Source: a virus
IMG/VR virus record: IMGVR_UViG_3300046616_000600
Coordinates: 1-21,995 of that record
Length of the DNA: 21,995 bases
Direction: 5' to 3' (one strand)
The notes beneath the pieces are model-generated. The model saw nothing but the letters and a program-made list of their open reading frames with translations. It was not told the DNA's origin and searched no databases. Shown piece by piece: positions 8,046 through 14,168 of this stretch. The position numbers and the translations under genes are program-made. Positions within the stretch are counted from its first letter, which is position 1. Every line of letters starts with the position of its first letter.

Positions 8046-8160
8046 GTTTTTGTTTTGGAGTATTATTTAATGATTTGGTTTGCAGTTTGCCGTGGGCAGT
8101 TTGCAGTTGGTTTTGTAGTTATTGTTCCCGGCTGCAAACTGCAAACCGATAACTGCAAAC
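8046..8160. repeat. Inverted GCAGTTTGC repeats between scaffold and capsid genes
   Basis: This 115-bp gap carries the phrase GGTTTGCAGTTTGC at 8077-8090 and its exact reverse complement at 8134-8147: a perfect 14-bp stem enclosing 43 nt. A second copy in the first orientation (8096-8108) and a second in the reverse orientation (8151-8160) allow alternative foldings. The structure lies between the protease-scaffold stop and the capsid leader. Apart from the A-rich leader just before 8045, nothing else is seen here. Confidence 0.85.
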
Positions 8161-8754
8161 TCATTTCCCTACCGCCCTTTTCACCGCATTCTTAGCCAAC
8201 TCGCTTTGCGGGGCGAAGAAGGGAGTGTTTTCGGTTTTTGCTTTGTTGCTGCGTTTGGAGCTTTCGGGGCTGTAGGTTGATTTTATTTCGTTTTTAACTT
8301 CGGTGCGGGTTTTTTGCAGGCGGTTGCTTGCTTCTTCAAGTGCTGTGCGGGCTTCGGTTAATAGTGCATTTTGGGCATGTAACCTGGCTTTTAGTTGTTG
8401 CAGGCGGTTTTGAATTTCGGTAGCTTTTTTTGCCGGGGTAAGTTTGCTTGTTGGTACATCATCGTCCTCATCTTCGGCCTCGGGGTCGGCTTCGGGCGCG
8501 GGGGCTACTTTTTGCACCAGGCCTTCTTTAACGTCAATCTTTTTACCTTCGGCAGTGGTGTAGGTGTCGGTTGCTGCCGGGGCGCTCATGTCTTCGTCGT
8601 TGTACACTTCGGCGCCTTCGGCCAGTTCGCCGGCGTGGTGAAGCGTGCCTTTGTCGGTAATGGTTTGCTTGTTTACCACTTTTTTGAAGAAGTTCATAAT
8701 CTTATCCAAAACCGACGTGGTTTTCTCGATAAGTTCTTTGTTTTCGATGTTCAT
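8161..8754 (-). CDS. Putative free scaffold protein from an internal in-frame start
   Basis: Met202 of the protease-scaffold fusion lies at 8754-8752 and is preceded by CTTAAACAATAAAAACAAC, an A-rich leader. It closely resembles the leaders of the capsid gene and of the 690-residue tail gene, which share AACAATAAAAA or AAAACAAAAAC just before ATG. Initiation here would give a 197-residue scaffold starting MNIENKEL with no protease domain. Phage lambda makes its scaffold Nu3 from within gene C in this way, so the arrangement is known; its use here is inferred. The segment between residues 185 and 202 is Asn/Lys-rich and linker-like, which also fits a leader embedded in a coding region. Confidence 0.5.
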   Translation of the reverse strand: MNIENKELIEKTTSVLDKIMNFFKKVVNKQTITDKGTLHHAGELAEGAEVYNDEDMSAPAATDTYTTAEGKKIDVKEGLVQKVAPAPEADPEAEDEDDDVPTSKLTPAKKATEIQNRLQQLKARLHAQNALLTEARTALEEASNRLQKTRTEVKNEIKSTYSPESSKRSNKAKTENTPFFAPQSELAKNAVKRAVGK

Positions 8755-9357
8755 GTTGTTTTTATTGTTTAAGATTTTGTTAATGCATCGCTGGTAAACC
8801 GCGGGGGCGGTGCTGGTGTATTTTTTAATGAGGGCACTGTTGGTAATATCCAGGCTATAATCCTCTACCTGGTCAATAAAGCCCATGTCCAGGGCCTGGT
8901 CGGCAGTCATCCAGGTGACGGAGTTTATTAAACTGTTTACTGTTACTCCGTCCAACCCGGACTTGTCCATGTAGATTTGCGCCAGGCGCGATTGTACTAC
9001 ATTCAACATCTGCACATCTTTTAAAAGTTCATCGGCGTTACCGCCGCTGCCAACCATTGGTTTGTGAATCATGAGCAAGGCATATTTGCTCATGATAATG
9101 GTTTTACCACCCATAGCCACTATAGAGGCAGCCGAGGCGGCAAGGGCATCAATGTAGGTAGTTACATTGCCCTGATATTTTTTAAGCAGATCATATATGG
9201 CAATGGCATCAAACGCGCTGCCGCCTACCGAGCTGATGTGCACTTCCAGGTCCTGCCCGGCGGCTTCCTGCAGCTGCGTTTGTATGTATGCCGATGATAA
9301 ACTGCCCGACCCAATGCAATCGGTTTCGGTATCGTATAAGTAGATTTTGTAGCTCAT
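8161..9357 (-). CDS. ClpP-type prohead protease fused to scaffold domain
   Basis: A 398-residue fusion. Residues 1 to about 175 are a ClpP/S14-like serine protease: the ISSVGGSAFDAIAIYDLL region (41-58), the nucleophile in LAASAAS (Ser75), and the His in LMIHKP (His98). The distal TWMTADQALDMGFID motif (148-162) is present, but the position where relatives have the catalytic Asp or Glu, just before TW, is Val147. Residues about 200-398 are charged and low in complexity, with a very acidic patch (289-300) and a long helical Gln/Ala/Leu-rich segment (310-360); this resembles a capsid scaffold. The protease would clear scaffold and itself from the prohead. The gene directly precedes the capsid gene, and an internal start at 8754 could give free scaffold. 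Confidence 0.85.
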   Translation of the reverse strand: MSYKIYLYDTETDCIGSGSLSSAYIQTQLQEAAGQDLEVHISSVGGSAFDAIAIYDLLKKYQGNVTTYIDALAASAASIVAMGGKTIIMSKYALLMIHKPMVGSGGNADELLKDVQMLNVVQSRLAQIYMDKSGLDGVTVNSLINSVTWMTADQALDMGFIDQVEDYSLDITNSALIKKYTSTAPAVYQRCINKILNNKNNMNIENKELIEKTTSVLDKIMNFFKKVVNKQTITDKGTLHHAGELAEGAEVYNDEDMSAPAATDTYTTAEGKKIDVKEGLVQKVAPAPEADPEAEDEDDDVPTSKLTPAKKATEIQNRLQQLKARLHAQNALLTEARTALEEASNRLQKTRTEVKNEIKSTYSPESSKRSNKAKTENTPFFAPQSELAKNAVKRAVGK

Positions 9358-10031
9358 CTTTTTTAGATTTGAGATGTTAGATATGAGATTTTTTTGTCCG
9401 GAAGTCCGGTAAGTCGGAAAGTCCGGAAGTTTTGTTTGGCTCAGATCAGCCCGTATTTGTCAATATAGCCGATGATGTTTTTAATGCCTATTGGCATAAT
9501 TTAAAGGTCGTTATTAGTTTTTGTTTTGGTGGTGACAGTAGTTTGTCAGTGGTTGATTTTTTTGTCTGAACCGGGATTGGATTTATCAGATTTTTTTGGA
9601 TTTTGATTTGCAGGGTTTTGAATTCTGTTAATCCTTGAATTCTGTAAATTCTGATTCTGACGATTGAACTATACAAATATCGGAACAATAGTTTAATGCG
9701 ATGGTGACAGTAGTTTGTCAGTAGTTGAATTTTTTTCTGAACCGGGATTTTTCAGATTTACCAGATTTTTTTGGATTTTGATTTCAGGGTTTGGAAATTC
9801 TGCTAATCCTTGAATTCTGTAAATTCTGATTCAGACGATTGAACTATACAAATATCGCAACAATACTTTAACGCGATGGTGACACTACTTTGTCAGTGGT
9901 TGAATTTTTTTCTGAACCGGGATTTTTCGGATTTATTAGATTTTTTTTGGATTTTGATTTGCGGGGTTTCAAATTCTGCTAATTCTTGAATTCTGTAAAT
10001 TCTGATTCTGACAACTACCTCCCGCAACTGA
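9358..10031. repeat. Gene-free gap with three tandem 172-175-bp repeats and short-phrase repeats
   Basis: This 674-bp interval between the HTH gene and the protease gene has no credible ORF. Three tandem copies begin with GGTGACAGTAGTTTGTCAGT or a close variant: 9531-9702 (172 bp), 9703-9877 (175 bp) and 9878 to about 10013 (truncated). Each includes TCTGAACCGGGAT, a T-rich GATTTTTTTGGATTTTGATTT tract and TTGAATTCTGTAAATTCTGA; the first two also contain ACTATACAAATATCG. Each copy starts with a small inverted repeat (TGACA/TGTCA). Downstream, at about 9396-9430, is a separate cluster of GTCCGGAA-type 8-9-bp repeats, and at 9364-9390 a GAGATGTTAGATATGAGAT phrase. The 9488-9688 ORF merely crosses the first copy. 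Confidence 0.85.
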
Positions 10032-10262
10032 TCATTCCGTAAAGCAATTCAACGCCCGCCAAATAGTACGCTCATCCTTGCCAAATTTTACTTCGGCTTC
10101 CAGCACTGCCTGGTTCTTGGTGATATCACGGATCTGCATCTGCGCGTGAATCCAAAGGTAAATTTCGCGGTAGGTAAAAATCTTTGTAGTGATGAACCCG
10201 GCCTTGTACATGGCCGAAAATACGCCATCGTCAAATAATGTGTTTGCTGTTTTAATGTTCAT
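10032..10262 (-). CDS. Small helix-turn-helix protein
   Basis: A 76-residue protein. Residues about 48-72 (ITKNQAVLEAEVKFGKDERT onward, then IWRALN) form a plausible helix-turn-helix: an Ala-containing first helix, a turn around Gly61-Lys62, and a recognition helix with Glu, Arg and Trp. The N-terminal half has aromatic residues (Tyr19, Phe23, Phe29, Tyr31, Tyr35, Trp37) typical of a small globular core. It lies alone between the tape measure and protease genes, flanked on one side by the 20-bp inverted repeat and on the other by the 172-175-bp tandem repeats. It could be a late regulator or a DNA-binding packaging accessory; neither can be decided from sequence. I do not recognise a named family. 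Confidence 0.6.
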   Translation of the reverse strand: MNIKTANTLFDDGVFSAMYKAGFITTKIFTYREIYLWIHAQMQIRDITKNQAVLEAEVKFGKDERTIWRALNCFTE

Positions 10263-10437
10263 GAGTTTAGTATCAAGTAGTTAGTATCAAGTATCAAGAC
10301 AGGTTTTTGGTTGTCAAGTAGTTAGTTTACCAGGATATGACCGCCAGGAATAGGAGAGTAAGTATCTTTTGGGGTAGACGTAATTTAAGTATCCGCATAA
10401 CAAAAAAATCTTGCTACTTGATACTAACTACTTGCTA
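10263..10437. repeat. Inverted ATCAAGTAGTTAGT repeats between tape measure and HTH genes
   Basis: The 175-bp gap contains a perfect 20-bp inverted pair: 10274-10293 (CAAGTAGTTAGTATCAAGTA) and 10415-10434, with 121 nt between them. Extra partial copies in the first orientation lie at 10291-10298 and 10313-10327. The right arm ends three bases from the tape measure stop codon, so the transcript would form a long stem right after that gene. No ORF or clear promoter is seen in the loop. Confidence 0.85.
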
Positions 10438-12876
10438 CTATAAGTTAACCCTATCCACCGTTTGTGCCAGTATATTTTGCTGGTTGTTAACGTCTTTCAC
10501 GTCCACATAAATAGGGGGGAAGTTGTTGATCATCTGGTAGGCTACGGTGTTGGCCAGTTCTTTTACATCATTTACCGGTTGGTTATAGTAGCGGTTGGCA
10601 TTGCCGCCGTCGGTAAATATGCCGCCGATGGCGTAGCCGTTACCTGGGTTTGGTGCCGAGAAATCGCGGCCGCCGTGGGCTACGTTAATGGCGCTCACCA
10701 GGTTACGGGCCCAGGGGTTGCGCATGGCTTCGGATACCACCACCGCCTCGCCCGAGCGCAGGTAGGCGTTGGTATTATCTGTACGGCTGTAACCTGGTAA
10801 TAAAGCTCCCCGGCCATCAGATACAAACTGGCCGCCCCTGGCAAATTGTGGTGGCTTTTGCGATGCTATAGTGGCTATCTGTATGGCAGTCATGGCTACA
10901 TCAGCTGCTATGAAAGGTATAGCAGCGGGCAGGGCCATGGTCGACAATGTTTTTGTAACGGCAATCGCCCCATTGATAAGCGCCTGCGCTATTTGCAATT
11001 TTTGTTCGGCCTTAAAGGCTTTTACTTTTTCGTCGTTTTCTTTCTTTTTGTACTTAGCCTCGATGGCTGCTTTTTGGCTTTTGGTGAGGTTGGTATTGCT
11101 TAATTCTTTGGCCTTATCGCTTTCCAGCCCTTTTATTTTGGCTTCGCTGGATGATTTGATGCTGTTGCTGATGAGGGAAAAAGCCTTGCTGGATATTTCC
11201 TGGGCAGCCTGAATGGCAAATGCCTTACGCTGTTCTTCTGATTTTTTGGTTGCTTCGGTAATTTTTTCCTGGTACTCGAGCCTTAGGGCGGCGGTATCCT
11301 TACCTGCTTCAGCTGCCTTTTGTATCTCGAAGTTGTATTTGTCTGTTATCAGTTTTTTTTCGGCTTCCAATTTGTTCCAGGGCAGAATGGCTTTGTCAAC
11401 ATCGTGTTGGTCTTTGGCTAATAGCTCTTTTTGCTGCTGAGCCTCTACCAGGTCTTTTTGCTGCTTTTGAACTTTTTCCAGGTCTTCGGCATTCATTCGT
11501 TTAATGATCTCGCCAACGCCAACATGATATTTTTCTTCCAGTTGAGTACTTTCCTGTTGGTATTGTTCCTGGTTGATGAGTTTGCTATCATACAAACGTT
11601 TTAAAGTTGCCTGTTCTTCGGTATAACTATTGTGTTGCAGTTCAGCCTTTTTGGCTAAGCCATTGGCTGTGGCCTGCATTTGTTTGATGAGGGAATCCTG
11701 ATACGCTTTTTCCCGTGCTTCTAACTGCTCTTTTGTGGGATCTTTTTTATTTTTCTTTTTTTTATCTGTTGCCTTTAATTCAATTACAGCGTAATTGCTC
11801 AGCGTTTTGTTGATAGCTCTAATCCGGTTTATGATGGGTTTTGATTTTGTTTCAAAATCCTTTGTCCCAGCTTCTAACTTATTTAAAGCAAGTTGCTGGT
11901 TAGCAAGCTCGGTTTCCCAATAGGATTTATCCTTTGCCTGGTTGAGGTTTGGTTTTGGAGCATATTTAATTAGCGATTGGGCAAGGGTATCGTCAAGCTT
12001 TTTTATTTGGGCAAGGATTTTTTTGTCTTTTTCCGCGACGGTACTAAAGTTTTCATAAGCATCATCGATTGAGTTGGTGACAATATATGTACCCGTACTT
12101 CCAACTCCCCCAGGAGTGGTCTGGCTATACCCGCTTTGTTTGTTTTTCTTTTTTCCCGTTTTATAAGCGTCTTCTTCTGCCTTAGCTTTCGTATATTCAT
12201 CTTTCAGTTCCAGGCGTTGCTTTACATACTCCGTTCGTTTGGCCTGTACTGCCTCCTCCATTGCTTTGCGGTTTAAAGAATTGATATATTCGTCTATCAA
12301 CTGTTTACCTTCTTTAGTTTTAAGGTTTTCGAGCGTTAGATTATTTAAATACTCCGGCGAGAGGTCATTGAGCTTTTTCAGCGCTTCTGCACGTGTCTGT
12401 TTTGCCTGGTTTTCATCGTTAGCGATGTTTAAAAGCATACTTAGTTGCGAAACTTCGCCCGATACGTTGTCGATATACGATGCCATCACCTCTTTGTAAT
12501 CCTTTAAAGCCTGGGCCGCTTCTTTCGTTTTATCAGACTGGAACATATTCCCTAAAAAATCTAAGATATCGGGGCCATATGTGGTTATAATGGTAAAGGC
12601 AGCAGACAAAATTCCCTGCCAGCCTTTAAAAGCATCCGTTGCAATGTCGATAATATCGTTAAAGCTCTTAAAGGTATCTACCAGATCTTTTACGGTAGTT
12701 TTGATTTTGGTTCCCCAGTTAACGGATTCTTTATTTTGCGTGTTGTATTTTAAAACCTCCTTGTTAAGGTTATTTATAGCGCCGCTTAAATTATCGAAAG
12801 CAGCTTTATATTCAGGAATTTGCCTAAGGCTATCGGCATTGATATTTATATCAACGTTAATTTTTTGATCTGACAT
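10438..12876 (-). CDS. Tape measure protein
   Basis: An 812-residue protein, the longest in the window, with the classic composition of a tail tape measure. The N-terminal part is Asn/Lys-rich, with a hydrophobic patch at about 89-112. A very long Lys/Glu/Gln/Ala-rich coiled-coil region spans about 200-620. A strongly hydrophobic Ala/Ile-rich segment (ALINGAIAVTKTLSTMALP and following, about 632-674) precedes a Gly-rich C-terminal domain with RGGQFVSDGRGALLPGYSRT, RSGEAVVVSEAMRN and a short GIFTDGG motif. The RGG/SGE..V arrangement is common at tape measure C-termini. The protein sets tail length and is ejected with DNA. It follows the accessory island, unlike the usual order in which it directly follows the tail assembly chaperones. 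Confidence 0.9.
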   Translation of the reverse strand: MSDQKINVDININADSLRQIPEYKAAFDNLSGAINNLNKEVLKYNTQNKESVNWGTKIKTTVKDLVDTFKSFNDIIDIATDAFKGWQGILSAAFTIITTYGPDILDFLGNMFQSDKTKEAAQALKDYKEVMASYIDNVSGEVSQLSMLLNIANDENQAKQTRAEALKKLNDLSPEYLNNLTLENLKTKEGKQLIDEYINSLNRKAMEEAVQAKRTEYVKQRLELKDEYTKAKAEEDAYKTGKKKNKQSGYSQTTPGGVGSTGTYIVTNSIDDAYENFSTVAEKDKKILAQIKKLDDTLAQSLIKYAPKPNLNQAKDKSYWETELANQQLALNKLEAGTKDFETKSKPIINRIRAINKTLSNYAVIELKATDKKKKNKKDPTKEQLEAREKAYQDSLIKQMQATANGLAKKAELQHNSYTEEQATLKRLYDSKLINQEQYQQESTQLEEKYHVGVGEIIKRMNAEDLEKVQKQQKDLVEAQQQKELLAKDQHDVDKAILPWNKLEAEKKLITDKYNFEIQKAAEAGKDTAALRLEYQEKITEATKKSEEQRKAFAIQAAQEISSKAFSLISNSIKSSSEAKIKGLESDKAKELSNTNLTKSQKAAIEAKYKKKENDEKVKAFKAEQKLQIAQALINGAIAVTKTLSTMALPAAIPFIAADVAMTAIQIATIASQKPPQFARGGQFVSDGRGALLPGYSRTDNTNAYLRSGEAVVVSEAMRNPWARNLVSAINVAHGGRDFSAPNPGNGYAIGGIFTDGGNANRYYNQPVNDVKELANTVAYQMINNFPPIYVDVKDVNNQQNILAQTVDRVNL

Positions 12877-12906
12877 TATTTTATGTTTTAAATGCTATTT
12901 GGCATA

Positions 12907-12950
12907 TTTTCAACTCAATAAAAAGCGAATGCTTTTTATTGAGTTGAAAA
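12907..12950. repeat. Perfect 20-bp palindrome at the boundary between accessory and tape measure genes
   Basis: The arms 12907-12926 and 12931-12950 (GCTTTTTATTGAGTTGAAAA) are perfectly complementary with a 4-nt loop. The stop codon of the upstream membrane protein gene (12936-12938) is inside the stem. On the minus strand, part of the stem is AAAAAGC-loop-GCTTTTT, which could act as a weak bidirectional terminator, but there is no U-tract after the full stem. It separates the AT-rich island from the tape measure gene, about 30 bp before its start. Confidence 0.8.
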
Positions 12951-13568
12951 TGTTTTGAGTTCTTTTGACGATACTGACGGGGGATACATGTAGATATTAT
13001 CGTTGGCTAAGGTATAGGTTTGTGGTAATTGTATTGGCCGCTTGTACTCAGCATCTTCGACATGAAAAACTTTTTTGTTGGGCTTAATAACATACATCAT
13101 AGTCAAAAAGATCTCGCCCTCCGGACTTTTAACGTTTACGAAACTGGTTTTAACAAATGTACCTATGAACGCCGACTTTTGTTTGATCATATCCTGCCTG
13201 TCAAAAGTAATATTAAAAGGTTTTGCGAATGATTGTAAAGTTGTATCCATACCTTTTATAAGATCCCTTTTCATATATTCTCCTACATTCATTGTATCAA
13301 TATCACTTCGCTTTGAAGGGCGGATAAGCCGAAACGCCGAGAAACCATCTACGTGGACATCGAACATCGACTTTGATATGTATACTTTATCACCTTCGTT
13401 AAAATGATCGGCAGTGAAAATGTAATAATATCCTAAGGTTACTAAATTCCAATTAAGGGTAACCAGACATGATAGCAATAAAGCGATCCCGCCTGCAATG
13501 ATCCAGCCTCTGCTCCGGCGTGGTTTCTTTTTCGTTAGTTCTGATTCTTTATCGGTATTCATGTGCAT
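12936..13568 (-). CDS. Membrane-anchored hypothetical protein, accessory (moron-like)
   Basis: A 210-residue protein with a Lys/Arg-rich cytoplasmic start (KKKPRRSRG at about 13-21), one membrane segment at about 22-43, and a soluble, mainly beta-like C-terminal domain of about 160 residues that would face the periplasm. No lipobox is evident; Cys34 lies inside the membrane segment. It is not a recognisable virion protein. It interrupts the tail genes, is visibly more AT-rich than its neighbours, and is bordered by a 20-bp palindrome that contains its stop codon. These are features of a moron, a gene acquired by a prophage and often expressed in the lysogen, for instance for exclusion of other phages or host fitness. 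The function is unknown. A second Met at residue 3 is an alternative start. Confidence 0.65.
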   Translation of the reverse strand: MHMNTDKESELTKKKPRRSRGWIIAGGIALLLSCLVTLNWNLVTLGYYYIFTADHFNEGDKVYISKSMFDVHVDGFSAFRLIRPSKRSDIDTMNVGEYMKRDLIKGMDTTLQSFAKPFNITFDRQDMIKQKSAFIGTFVKTSFVNVKSPEGEIFLTMMYVIKPNKKVFHVEDAEYKRPIQLPQTYTLANDNIYMYPPSVSSKELKTFSTQ

Positions 13569-13966
13569 ATAAGTTTTCAGTTTTGTTGCTGAATATAAAA
13601 GGTTGAAATGTATTCTTCACTTTTGCTCAAAAGTGATACTTGATTTTTTTTTGCCTTGGTTAATTGATGTTTTGCTAATTTTATTGGTAAAAATAATAAA
13701 CAGAAGTATCAATTGCAAATTTGATTTATTGGTTATAAAATAAAAAACAAAGCAGAACTGGTACGGTGAAAACACCGACCAGAGGCTGAATCGCATAAAA
13801 GCAATTTGTTTCAGAAACCTGGCCGAATACTTTACTATTGAATTTGAATTCTCGATCAGCCTGAAAACATCAACCAGTAGTATAATGCAAAACGACATAC
13901 AGATACAACTCAATTATTAAAAAAAAAGCTATTTTAACATTTTCACTAACACTTACCCTAATTATC
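13569..13966. other. AT-rich interval inside the tail operon; possible gene remnant
   Basis: These 398 bp hold no gene I can support firmly. An 8-bp stem palindrome with a 4-nt loop lies at 13617-13636. On the minus strand, 13617-13913 is an open frame of 98 codons giving a Phe/Ile-rich peptide that looks like AT-biased noise. On the plus strand, 13744-13920 is open for 58 codons without a start codon; it gives a more protein-like peptide (including RLNRIKAICFRNLAEYF), preceded in the same frame by a stop and another open stretch. That could be a decayed gene in the orientation of the small plus-strand gene that follows. Confidence 0.35.
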
Positions 13967-14158
13967 ATGATAATATTAAAGTCATCGGTATTTTCCAGCG
14001 CCGATAAACTCACTCAATTTATAAATGAGAATAACATCAAAAAAGAAGATATTTTATCTATTACTAATATTTTTACAAACGTTAGTAGTGATCGATATAC
14101 CCTCTTTTTCTATTCAGATTCAGCGACTGAAATGATAACCCATGGGTGGTTCTCTTAA
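13967..14158 (+). CDS. Small hypothetical protein on the opposite strand, accessory (moron-like)
   Basis: A 63-residue protein, the only plus-strand gene I accept here. The composition is balanced and soluble: KSSVFSSADKLTQFINEN (about 5-22) looks like a helix, followed by a short KKEDILSIT strand region and a YTLFFYSD strand (about 44-51). This reads as a small alpha/beta domain of the kind seen in short conserved Bacteroidota proteins, but I cannot name it. It lies between tail genes transcribed from the other strand, ending 10 bp from the stop of the 691-residue tail gene, so the two are convergent. It is AT-rich like the adjacent membrane protein gene. No promoter could be identified. The opposite orientation and base composition support acquisition as an accessory gene. 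Confidence 0.5.
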   Translation: MIILKSSVFSSADKLTQFINENNIKKEDILSITNIFTNVSSDRYTLFFYSDSATEMITHGWFS

Positions 14159-14168
14159 ACGTAAGGCA

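Noticed and set aside
8395-8772. 125-codon plus-strand ORF antisense to the scaffold region
   Set aside because: Gly/Phe/Val-rich peptide explained by the acidic and Lys/Ala-rich scaffold codons on the other strand.
9488-9688. 66-codon minus-strand ORF
   Set aside because: It lies across the first 172-bp repeat copy and its flank, and the peptide is low in complexity.
9358-10031. Promoter in the GATATTTGTATAG segment of each repeat
   Set aside because: It resembles the -7 box TAnnTTTG only with a mismatch, and no TTTG lies at the expected distance upstream.
13617-13913. 98-codon minus-strand ORF
   Set aside because: The peptide is Phe/Ile/Ser-rich as expected from AT-rich noise, a more protein-like frame exists on the other strand, and no leader or family resemblance is seen.
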